A stretch of 24,968 bases of DNA from assembly GCA_964463255.1 (NCBI GenBank), contig CAYXBC010000014.1, positions 1 to 24,968 on the forward strand, given 5' to 3'. The notes beneath the pieces were generated by a model, which saw only the letters and a list, made by a program, of their open reading frames with translations, made no database searches and was not told the origin of the DNA. Each line of letters starts with the position of its first letter. The first letter of the stretch is position 1. The translations under genes were made by a program, and so were the position numbers. This document shows positions 1 through 7,826 of this stretch, piece after piece. Origin of the DNA: CAJBLF01 sp964463255 (lineage in GTDB: Bacteria > Patescibacteriota > Gracilibacteria > Absconditabacterales > Absconditicoccaceae).

Positions 1-1370
1 GTATCGATAGTTCCTTTCATATCTTGAGCATAGACTACAACGTTGATGGTTCATGAACTCGGGAAGCTAGGATGGGAAGAGATGGTGATGAAATAATCAG
101 GTTGATTAGCTACTCCTAGTATTCAAGAGAGATGTAAGCTAGCTCATGAAAATATATATGGTCCATAGTTGGTTCAAGCGGTTCATGAAAGGGTGACCAT
201 AATAGATCAGGAATTGACACCAGCCCAATCATCTTGGATTCATAAAATAACCGGTGCTGTAGTAAGGACGCCATTAGCTCATGCATAAGGGCTTCTTGAT
301 CAAGCAATCAAAGTAGGACCTAGGGGAGCATTAAATGTTCTAGCGAAAGTAGTGAGATTATTATTTCGATCACGGACGTTTCCGGTAAGGGTGATGGTCT
401 GTTCAACACCATAATCAAAGACTTGTGATCAGCTTATAGCGATGCTATAGTTTTTGTCACGGAACTGCCATGTCTTGTTGCTCGCTACTGCAGCAAGAGG
501 ACCTGAAGGAGAAAACATTCCTCCAGTAAAATATTTTCCTGTTCCATTTCAGGAGATTCGTAATTGGAACGTAGAGAGATCTACTCCATATTGATTATTT
601 ATGGACCAAGTATTTCCTGTCCAGGTACCGATACCAGGAAGGTCTCCAGTTCGAACATAAGGGACATTAGTATCACCGACATTTTCCAATAAGGTAAGTG
701 CTATCCCAGAGAGGTATGATTGTTTTGTGCCTGCTGCAGGCAAAGCAAGCGTAGGTGCAGGAGCAGTAGTATCGTTTGCACAAGGTTGTTGATAGACATA
801 ATAATACCCGGTAAGGTTGGCAAATTGATATCATGAATTGATGATATTTTTTCATCAATAACTCAAGGATGTCTGAGTAGTATTATTCGCATAGACGATA
901 ACAAATGTTCATGTATAATCAGTAGGAGTATATCTTGGTGTAAAGTTTGTTATGGTTCCATAGATACGATTGCCTACAAACGCACTCGATGCATTTGAGC
1001 GATCAATATGTAAAATAGTTTGATCAGCATCTGTCCATACAGGGAAAAGCGATGGATTAGTATAAGATAAAAACATACTGGTATTGGCAGCAAAAAGATT
1101 TGCTTGTAAGTCTGTGGCCCCATTACCTGTGTAATACAAAAAGTGAATAGGGTCAAGTTGCACACTAAAAAGTCATGCAGTGGCTCAGGTGATATTAGCT
1201 GCGGTAGTTGCTTTAATATATATATTTTCTGTGCATCATTGCTGGTAAGGATAGCCAGGAGCGCTTGCAGCATCAAAATAATAATATTGTCCAGCAACGA
1301 GAGAAAATACTCATCAGAGAATAAGTATCAATAGGGATAGGAATTTATATGCAACTATTTTTCTGTTCAT
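1..1370 (-). CDS. Large secreted Ig-like surface protein, C-terminus beyond the window
   Basis: Reads as one frame from ATG at 1370 to the window edge (456 codons) only if UGA is Gly; about 20 in-frame UGAs are present. The N-terminus (MNRKIVAYKFLSLLILILGG) is a signal peptide or membrane anchor. The rest is rich in Thr, Ser, Asn, Gly and Tyr and looks like beta-sandwich modules. One module contains DDWAGVNSGSI followed by VTLSG, almost the same as DDWAGINTGSI in the protein encoded at 2092-3858, so the two share an Ig-like domain. The first codons overlap the end of the upstream gene, whose TAG lies at 1355-1357, which suggests translational coupling in one operon. Role inferred: surface adhesion or scaffolding. 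No catalytic motif seen. Confidence 0.85.
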
Positions 1371-2065
1371 TGTTTTCTTCTCTTAATAAAAACAAATAAA
1401 AGAGATATGAGTATGCCAGCAGCGCCTACAAGGAAAATAAGATTTTTCCAGCTGAGTAATTGATTCATATCTTGTTGTTGCTGTAGGGTTGTAAAAGTAG
1501 TATGAAGCGACTCTTCTGCAGACATATGAGCAAATCATCAGGTGATCTCATAGTCAGCGGGATAGGTGCACGTTCATGTATCGACAAAGCGATAATATGC
1601 ACTACCTACGGTATCCAATATATCTATTCATCATAAGATGCTAAGATTAGTATCAGTAGTGTCTCATGTTGATTTGAGATATAGCCTCATAGTACCATCA
1701 TTATCTGTAAGATATTTTTGTTTAAAAAATATTGTTCCCATAGTTCAGGTTCAGGTGATTGTTTTTTTTGGGCTAGAAATAAATCATATGATATGAACAG
1801 TATCATTTCCTGTTTGTGGGGGGAGAAAGTTAGGAAATGAATTTTTGGAAGGATCTTTATAGGGTACAAAATCCACATATTCAAGAGAACTTTCTATGAC
1901 GACATCTGTTGCCGCTACATTGGTGTTTGTGGTATCGAAAACGATATCTGCTGCTACCAAACATCATTTTTGGATAGTTCAATTATCAGGAGAAAAGCTG
2001 ATTTCAGATGCTGTACTGACACCTAGTATCATGACAAGAATTCCTATGGCAACAATATTTTTCAT
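1355..2065 (-). CDS. Cohesin-like domain protein with C-terminal membrane anchor
   Basis: 236 codons from ATG 2065 to TAG 1355, with UGA read as Gly throughout. Residues 1-20 are a signal peptide (MKNIVAIGILVMILGVSTAS). The following domain (about 21-165) begins EISFSPDNGTIQKGCLVAAD and has the alternating hydrophobic pattern and the V-x-I-x-SSLEYVDFVP strand typical of cohesin-like beta-sandwiches. A Gln-rich stretch (LQQQQDMNQLL) then leads into a hydrophobic helix (NLIFLVGAAGILISLLFVFI) and a basic tail (KRRKQ), so the domain should face outwards on a membrane anchor. The neighbouring gene at 3868-4947 has a dockerin-like doublet, which supports the cohesin reading. The cohesin assignment rests on pattern, not on a database match. 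Confidence 0.8.
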
Positions 2066-2091
2066 ATCTTTATAGTAGGAAAAAATAAAAG

Positions 2092-3858
2092 CTATTGAAT
2101 AATGATACTACCACCACTGAGGACGAACGTTAATCCATCCATTCATGTGATATACAATGCTGATCATGTATATATGATACCATTGATTTGGGCTCATGTA
2201 GTATCAAAGATTCAGATATTTCAGGTAAGCATAGTTCAAGAATATGGTACTCAACACATAAGAATATCATTATTGATTCCTGTAAAATATGGATATGGTG
2301 AGTTGATGTTAGTTCATGTTATCTGGATAAGTAATCATGTGAATAAAAATAATCCGTTATGTATGCCTCCAAGGATATTCACAGAAAATGCGTTAGCACA
2401 ACCAAAATCCTCACAACTCATACTTGTAGTAAATGTTTGGTTATATGTTCAAAGATTACCTGCCAAATCATAGGTAGATCAGGTGATGTGTAATGTCGAA
2501 TTAGAAGGAAAAGGTCGTTTAGGAACAAAAGATACTTCATACGATCAAGAATTTCCTGTGCCTAGTGCTCACCCTGTAAGGATGATAGTAAGCTCGCTTC
2601 ATGAATAGGTATATCCACTATAGGATTTGGATCAAGAACTGAATGCAGGAATGGTAATGCTGATGCTTCATGTATTTATCCCTGCCCAATCATCTGTCAA
2701 AGCAAAAACTACAGGAGAAATGGTCGTTGGGATATTGGTAGATCAGAGAGGTGATAGTCTAGTGATACTAGGATTTTGAGGAGCATTAAAAGAAAATGAA
2801 GGTGTTCATGTATGTATTACATTGTTTTCGTTAGGATTATCACTGACAGAAACACTTACGTTTATTTGTTTCTCTACTTCATAAGGAGCAGGGGAAGGAA
2901 AACTTACTATATATCATCTGACTTTATTTTGTCGGGTGAGCTCATTGATACCGCCATTTCCCGTTCGTGGAGTTTTTGCTACACTAGGAATGGCTGGAGT
3001 AGTATAGGTCCACCCAACTCATCACAGACATGTCGGACAAGAAACAGTCACTTGGATATTTCAACTATTTACTCCTTCTTGATTATCAACGCTGCTTGGT
3101 GCAGGGACATAATTGGCAAGCACAGAAGTATTTAGTCCAGAATATCGATAATGTTGTCTGTTGTTGGTGTTTGTCATAGGTGGAATGCCTGCTTCTATTC
3201 AAGATCATATCCGATCATAGAGAAGAAAAGAAATAGTATAATTGCTAGGGATATATCTTTGTCCATCGCTAGGAGTGTTCTGCGACATGATTGGAGCATT
3301 GCTATCAATGATACATGGGAGTGGTACAAATGTATATGATCAATTATTTACTCAGGTAAGGATATCTAAAGAGTTTATGCTTGAGTTGATGACAGCTCAA
3401 TCGTCTGTCGTATTTTTATTGAAAGTGATTGCTCATCCAGTGATTGTGGTAAACAAAAGATTTGTGGAGGTGATATTCTGAAGTGTTTTGAAAGTAAAAG
3501 TGAGTCATGATATCGTTGCGGTAGAACTTTGTCATGGTGCCATAGTTCCCCATGCCTGATAGAGAAATCAGCTCGTAATAAACGCATCAGTGACGCCATT
3601 GAAGAGAGGATGTATGGAGATCGGTGTGATAAGGACATTTCAACTTTCCAATCTAATGGTGCTTTGGAATGCATTATAACTCAATCATCCAGGATTAAGT
3701 ATCATATCAAACATATACTCACAATGAAGTTTGCCAGTAAATGATGCAGGACTGATACTGAAACTCGGATTTGCAGCAAAACTTGTCATACCCAAAATAC
3801 TGAGTAGGCCAAGAAGAAAAGAAAGAATGATTTTTGCTGAGTAGTTGTTAGATTTCAT
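2092..3858 (-). CDS. Secreted protein with N-terminal cohesin-like domain and Ig-like modules
   Basis: 588 residues, ATG 3858 to TAG 2092, with numerous in-frame UGA Gly codons. The signal peptide is about residues 1-28 (MKSNNYSAKIILSFLLGLLS, then ILGMTSFA). Residues about 29-165 (from NPSFSISPASFTGKLHCEYM) again look cohesin-like, including a GLTFTFKTL strand near the middle. Ig-like modules follow, with the landmarks NAPIMSQNTPSDG, DDWAGINTGSISITI and STYDLAGNLGTYNQTF. The C-terminus is a repetitive T-G/I-T-G beta region (VLSGGSIIIQ). Two Cys-containing patches (SCPTC, CEDFGC) could form disulfides. No transmembrane anchor is visible at the C-terminus. Gene order suggests an operon with the two flanking genes. 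Probable role: structural surface protein or binding partner of the dockerin-like protein upstream. Confidence 0.85.
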
Positions 3859-3867
3859 TATAAATGA

Positions 3868-4947
3868 TTACCAAATAAATAGGCCTCCTGCGTTGGCAAA
3901 AGCATCTTGCTTCAAACAGTTGGCTCAGATGATACTGATGTCTGAAGCGTTGACTGCAGTATCTCCATTAAGATTTCTTGGATCGGAAAGATCAACTCAC
4001 AATTGAGGGAAAGTACCATAAAGGATTATGGAAATATCATTACCATTGATGACAAAGTCATAGTCGCCATCAGTATTTTTGAGATCTCATGCGGTTTGAT
4101 ATTTTTTACCATCATCGGTTTGTGCATCGAGATTTTGTGCTCCATAGAGATTGTTTCCTGTAGTAAAATCAAACACCTGTTCTCCTGTTCATCCAAAAGT
4201 AACTCAACTCAAATAGGAAGCAAGATGTGATTCTCCTTTGAATACAACATAATAGCTGGCAGAGAGATTAACAAGTGTTTCATCGATTCCAGAGTTATTG
4301 AGAGAAAAGACTGGACTTGTTGATATGAGGCGTCTATTGCTATCATATATTTTGAGAATTCCTATATTTGCATTATTGGTCTCTTGATAGACACGGTTGG
4401 AAGGGAATGCTTTTACTATGACGGGTTGGGTTAGGGAAGTAGCGGAAACTGTAATGAAAATCCCTTTGCGGGGTTCGGTAGTGACGGTGTCGCTTCCCAC
4501 ATTCGCAGGCGAAAATATAATACATCAGGTGTAGGTTCAGCTATACGTTTCGGGTAATCTCAATGAGAGCGTCCTCATGCCATTTCATCAAGGAGCTAAG
4601 GTAAACTCTGTAGTATCTCAGGTTACGAATCTTCAGAATGTAGAAATCTCATTAGGTCATAGACATGCAGCTTGCGCTAAGGCATCATTCGTCGTCCCTA
4701 CATCGACAAATCAGAGCTTGTAGGTCTTGTCTATATCTTCTTTGTTGTAGAGGATTACGGAAAATTCTCTAGTCTCTCATCAGCTAAGCTGGAGATGGAG
4801 GGTATCCATTTCTTCTGATCATGAGAGGAATTTGAAATCAGAGAATCCCACGAAAACATTATCAGAACGAAGGAACGCAAAAAGGAAGAGGAATATCACT
4901 ATTCCTGAGGCAATCTTCTTTCGTATATCCTGGATTCACAAATGCAT
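3868..4947 (-). CDS. Membrane-anchored/secreted protein with C-terminal dockerin-like EF-hand doublet
   Basis: 359 residues, ATG 4947 to TAA 3868, with UGA as Gly. An N-terminal hydrophobic helix (KKIASGIVIFLFLFAFL) is a signal anchor. The middle is beta-rich and unassigned (LSLRLPETYSGTYTG; IDETLVNLSASYYVVFKG). The last 70 residues hold two 12-residue loops of type I dockerin form: residues 293-304 (DGDYDFVINGND) and 325-336 (NLNGDTAVNASD). Each has acidic or Asn residues at loop positions 1, 3, 5, 9 and 12 and is followed by I-S-I-I. That fits calcium-binding dockerin repeats, and the next two genes encode cohesin-like domains. The start is uncertain: the frame stays open upstream, and an AAAGGAG motif (about 5030) lies just before an in-frame ATT rather than near ATG 4947. 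Confidence 0.82.
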
Positions 4948-5155
4948 ACGCAATTCATCGAGAAGATAAATCTGTATCTGATTATATCTACTATTGTATG
5001 TTTTGTCATTTTTTGCCGGAATTCTGTCTCCTTTAAGCAACCATTTTATAAATATACATATATAATAATAAAATAAAAAAATGATGGAACGATAAAAAGA
5101 GAAATCATACATAGATCATCTCTCTGGATATCTCTATCTCTGCGGATTATCTTTT

Positions 5156-5178
5156 CTATTGCATGCATCCTGCAATAG
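5156..5178. repeat. Perfect 8-bp inverted repeat with 7-nt loop
   Basis: CTATTGCA and TGCAATAG flank a TGCATCC loop in the gap between the divergent genes at 4947 (minus) and 5251 (plus). No T-run follows on either strand, so it is not a typical terminator. It could be an operator or an RNA hairpin. The rest of this gap (about 4950-5250) is A/T rich with no other gene seen. Confidence 0.4.
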
Positions 5179-5250
5179 GATATATTTCTTATCAGAAAAA
5201 AGATTTCCTGCTCCGCCTGCTGAGGTCGATTTATCCTCTCATTGATACAC

Positions 5251-5622
5251 ATGAAGACAGTCTCAAAATGATTTTTTTATCGGTTTCCGAGGATCGCAGG
5301 TATCGTGTTTATCGCATTCATCAGTATATTTGCAGCGGATATTTTCTGACAAGGATATACCTTCCGACAGACGGTAGTCTGATTATTTATGCATTTGATA
5401 CCTTCCATTATCCTCACCATCTTGCTTATCATAAGTCGAAAACATGACCTTGTTGGCGCCGTGACCTTTATCTTCGCCGGTCTATTATATATCTTTATGG
5501 TCGCTTTGGGTCAGAGTGATTGGCGTCTTATGATCTCACGGTCTATGATCATCGCATGACCAGCCATAGTAGTCGGGATATGTTTTCTGGTCCGCCGATG
5601 GCGTCTAAGAAAGGGAAAATAG
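5251..5622 (+). CDS. Small four-helix membrane protein (DUF7670-like)
   Basis: 123 residues, ATG 5251 to TAG 5620-5622. It opens MKTVSKGFFYRFPRIAGIVF with UGA coding the Gly at residue 7. Four hydrophobic segments are visible: AGIVFIAFISIFA, VVGLFMHLIPSIILTILLII, GAVTFIFAGLLYIFMVAL and ISRSMIIAGPAIVVGICFLV. Features such as FISIFAADIFGQGYTFRQT and the MHLIPS helix match the small integral-membrane family I know as DUF7670, from memory and unverified. It has no known enzymatic role. A different plus-strand frame over 5163-5447 is also open in the standard code, but its sequence lacks protein-like hydrophobic patterning. No clear ribosome binding site is visible. Confidence 0.78.
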
Positions 5623-5657
5623 AGATAGATTGGTAGCTACCTACTGATGGTTTAGCG

Positions 5658-5685
5658 TTGAAAAGATGATAGTATTGAGTATGAC
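5658..5685 (+). promoter_or_regulatory. Possible sigma70-type promoter for the TspO-like gene
   Basis: TTGAAA (5658-5663), 16-nt spacer, TATGAC (5680-5685), about 40 nt before ATG 5725. Four of six bases match the -10 consensus, so this is tentative. Confidence 0.35.
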
Positions 5686-5724
5686 TATGCTATAGTTATT
5701 TTCTTTATCACCTATATCTTTCTT

Positions 5725-6606
5725 ATGAAAAAAATCCCTAACAAAAAACCGATTGCAAAAAAGTCACGAGCCAAGGCTGTACCTGCAAAGAAAACTAGTA
5801 TCGTAAAAACCATTGGTGTCCCTCAGAAAAAATCACGGCTCTGAATATTGGCTATCGCCAATATTGTAGGGTTCATCGTAGTGCTTATAGTAAATTATTT
5901 GGCAGTAAGTATTCCACTCGGAGGAATGACAACAGGACAGCTTTCAGATCTCTATCCTAATCTGTTTGTTCCAGCAGCACTTACGTTTTCTATTCGAGGA
6001 CTCATCTATCTTTTGCTTCTTGGATTCGTTATTTGGCAAGCCCTAGATTTCTCCAAAAAACAGTCTAGCGGTATTACAAAAAAAGTAGGGATACGGTTTC
6101 TACTTTCCTGTATAGCTAATGTCTGACGAATGTTTGCATGGCAATATCAATATGTAATACTCTCCGTATTAGTTATTATATTTTTCTTAATCACCTTGAT
6201 CGTGCTTGCGCAGAGAGTGGAAGTAGGAAAAAAGATAGGAAACCTAGGTGACAAATATCTTGTACAGGTACCTTTCAGTATCTATCTTGGACGACTTTCT
6301 GTTGCGACGATAGCAAATGTTACAGCAGTACTTGTGCATTTCGGATGGAGTATGTTTGGTATGACCGATATATTTCGAACAATTGCGGTAATCATCGTAG
6401 CAACCATATTAGCATTACTCAGCCTCAAAAAAAACTATAATATTATGTTTGCTCTCGTAGTCATCCGAGCATTCATCGGTATCATCATCAAGAGAGTTCA
6501 GGTAGATCCAGTATATGCCAGTAGTATTATCTGGACATTAGGAGTCTGTATAAGCGTTATCGCTGCAGGCATAGGAATGAAATTTGAAGACTGGAAGATG
6601 AACTAG
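5725..6606 (+). CDS. Tryptophan-rich sensory protein/TspO-related membrane protein, long form
   Basis: 293 residues, ATG 5725 to TAG 6604-6606, joined through two UGA Gly codons (at 5842 and 6124). A strongly basic N-terminal tail of about 40 residues (MKKIPNKKPIAKKSRAKAVP and onwards) precedes the membrane domain. That domain starts AIANIVGFIVVLIVNYLAV and contains IPLGGMTTGQLSDLYPNLF and FSIRGLIYLLLLGFVIWQ. These match the long TspO/MBR-related family, in which the first helices carry N-Y-L-A and TTG-x-x-S-D-x-Y-P-N-L-F. Later segments include NVGRMFAWQYQYVILSVLVI and IWTLGVCISVIAAGIGM. About nine hydrophobic helices are visible. Ligand and function in this lineage are unknown. The lysine-rich extension is unusual for the family and may bind nucleic acid or anionic lipid (inference). 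Confidence 0.82.
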
Positions 6607-6619
6607 AAAACAGGAACTA

Positions 6620-6651
6620 GGGACCGGGGAACAGGGAACAGGGACCGGGGG
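6620..6651 (+). repeat. Five-run G-tract array, G-quadruplex-capable
   Basis: The plus strand has G-runs of 3, 4, 3, 3 and 5 within 32 nt (6620-22, 6626-29, 6634-36, 6641-43, 6647-51), separated by 3-4 nt of ACC or AACA. It is a degenerate tandem of GGGAACAGGGACC. It lies 14 nt after one gene and about 40 nt before the next start, so it would be in the transcript between two TspO-like genes. Its G content stands out in an otherwise A/T-rich region. Confidence 0.6.
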
Positions 6652-6690
6652 CCAGTGATTAGGAACCAGGGATTTATATTGTACAAGAGT

Positions 6691-7101
6691 ATGAAAACAC
6701 AACCCACAGTCAGTTGGTATGCAAGGCTCAAGAAGCCTTCACGGGCACCGCCTGCATGGCTCTTCGGACCTGCACGGAGCGTGCTCTATATCTTGATTTT
6801 TATCTCTTTCGGAAATGTATTTTTTCTGGCATGGAGAAACGAAATTGCCTTCATCATCGCTTTGCCTTTTCTTCTCAACCTCATTTTCAACTTGGCTTTT
6901 TCATGGCTACAATTTAAACTACAAAATAATATCCTTGCGACAATTGACATCCTACTTATCCTCCTGACCATACTCTTTTCGATGATAGCAATCTATCCCT
7001 ACGCGCATCGGATAATGTATATGCAGATACCGTATCTGCTTTGGGTAGGATTTGCGACCGTGCTACAGATTACGATAACCAAACTCAATCGAAAAAAATA
7101 A
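6691..7101 (+). CDS. tspO: TspO/MBR family protein (tryptophan-rich sensory protein), short form
   Basis: 136 residues from ATG 6691 (MKTQPTVSWYARLKKPSRAP) to TAA 7099-7101. The signature W-Y-x-x-L-x-K-P-S-x-x-P-P-A-W-x-F-G-P is intact (SWYARLKKPSRAPPAWLFGP), and the end has the family's P-Y-L-L-W-V-x-F-A-T form (IPYLLWVGFATVLQITI). Five hydrophobic helices fit the usual TspO fold. It is about 20 residues shorter than typical bacterial TspO (~155). The Trp that normally follows the FGP motif is replaced (FGPARSVLY). TspO proteins bind porphyrins and related ligands in the membrane. No UGA codon occurs in this gene. An upstream in-frame ATG at 6655 exists, but the family N-terminus fits 6691. 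Probably co-transcribed with the long TspO-like gene upstream. Confidence 0.88.
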   Translation: MKTQPTVSWYARLKKPSRAPPAWLFGPARSVLYILIFISFGNVFFLAWRNEIAFIIALPFLLNLIFNLAFSWLQFKLQNNILATIDILLILLTILFSMIAIYPYAHRIMYMQIPYLLWVGFATVLQITITKLNRKK

Positions 7102-7112
7102 TTATGAGCTAC

Positions 7113-7150
7113 TAAAAAAAACCATGGCCGCAAAGCTGTGGTTTTTTTTT
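7113..7150. terminator. Bidirectional intrinsic terminator
   Basis: An A-run and ACCATGGC arm pair across a short loop with GCTGTGGT and a T-run, giving T-tracts on both strands. It sits between the convergent tspO-like gene (ends 7101) and the phosphatase gene (ends 7170). Confidence 0.85.
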
Positions 7151-7169
7151 AGAGAGCAGGGGAGGATAT

Positions 7170-7634
7170 TTATTCGTTCCTGATGCTTTTGATGACAAAA
7201 GGAATGGCATCATGGATATAATCGACGATAGTCGTTACGTAGCTATCGAGATCAAGATCAGGTCCATTGATCTGCATATATTCGCCGTCATCCAAAAGAT
7301 CTTCAGTCTTGTCGTAAGCAATTTCATTGAATAGGATTGACTCGAAGCCCAAGTCCTTAACGCTTTCTCTATGATGCTGCGCCATGCAGATAATCAGATC
7401 CTGCTCAGCCAACAGCTCTGTAGTGATTCTTCTTTGCTGATGTTGGGAGCAATCGCATCCATAGTTTTGTAATCTTTCCACGGTCATCGGATAGGGCTCT
7501 TGGAAATCAGCGATAGTTCCTGCAGAACTAAATAAAATATCATGGAGATCGTTATCACTAATATATCTTTTGCTAAGGTATTCTGCAGACATACTACGGA
7601 AGATATTTCAGGTACAGACATAGAGAATGTTCAT
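7170..7634 (-). CDS. Low-molecular-weight protein tyrosine phosphatase family protein
   Basis: 154 residues, ATG 7634 to TAA 7170, the usual length for this family. The N-terminus is MNILYVCTGNIFRSMSAEYL: the CX5R-S phosphatase loop is C7-T-G-N-I-F-R13-S14, and Gly9 is encoded by UGA. Read in the standard code, the catalytic loop would be cut off. Later family landmarks are LLAEQDLIICMAQHHRESV (the helix after the loop) and, near the C-terminus, NGPDLDLDSYVTTIVDYIHD. The Asp in GPD is the likely general acid, although the usual D-P order is inverted. Relatives dephosphorylate phosphotyrosine or phosphoarginine, or act as arsenate reductases; the substrate here is unknown. It is divergent from structured RNA copy A. 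Confidence 0.9.
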
Positions 7635-7705
7635 AATCAAAAAAAGAGGAAGATAAATATGATGAAGATAGTTCATAAGGATTGGTGTCCGATAATCAAA
7701 AGTTT

Positions 7706-7734
7706 TTGAGTAAGGAAAGATTTTTTTGTAAAAT
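7706..7734 (+). promoter_or_regulatory. Possible upstream promoter before RNA copy A
   Basis: TTGAGT (7706-7711), 17-nt spacer, TAAAAT (7729-7734). It lies about 90 nt upstream of the TATAAT that is conserved between the two RNA copies, so it may be an extra start. Confidence 0.35.
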
Positions 7735-7814
7735 TAAGATAATAGATGAGAACTGGGAACATTCATCAAAATATCCACATTCTTGAAAAATTCAGTTTTG
7801 TTCTTTATTTTTTT

Positions 7815-7820
7815 TATAAT
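7815..7820 (+). promoter_or_regulatory. -10 box of RNA copy A
   Basis: TATAAT followed 10 nt later by GTACAAA and 49 nt later by the GGGTAATTTAC end helix. Copy B has the same TATAAT, then GTACAAA, then GGGTAATTTAC, with 45 nt to the end helix. The -35 is weak here (TTCAGT at 7791). Confidence 0.6.
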
Positions 7821-7826
7821 AATTGC

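Noticed and set aside
4899..5009. 36-codon minus-strand frame from ATG 5009
   Set aside because: It overlaps the start of the dockerin-like gene out of frame, and its Shine-Dalgarno-like motif is too far away. It may be a leader, but there is no positive evidence.
5163..5447. 94-residue plus-strand frame
   Set aside because: The frame from ATG 5251, read with UGA as Gly, gives a clean four-helix membrane protein over the same bases.
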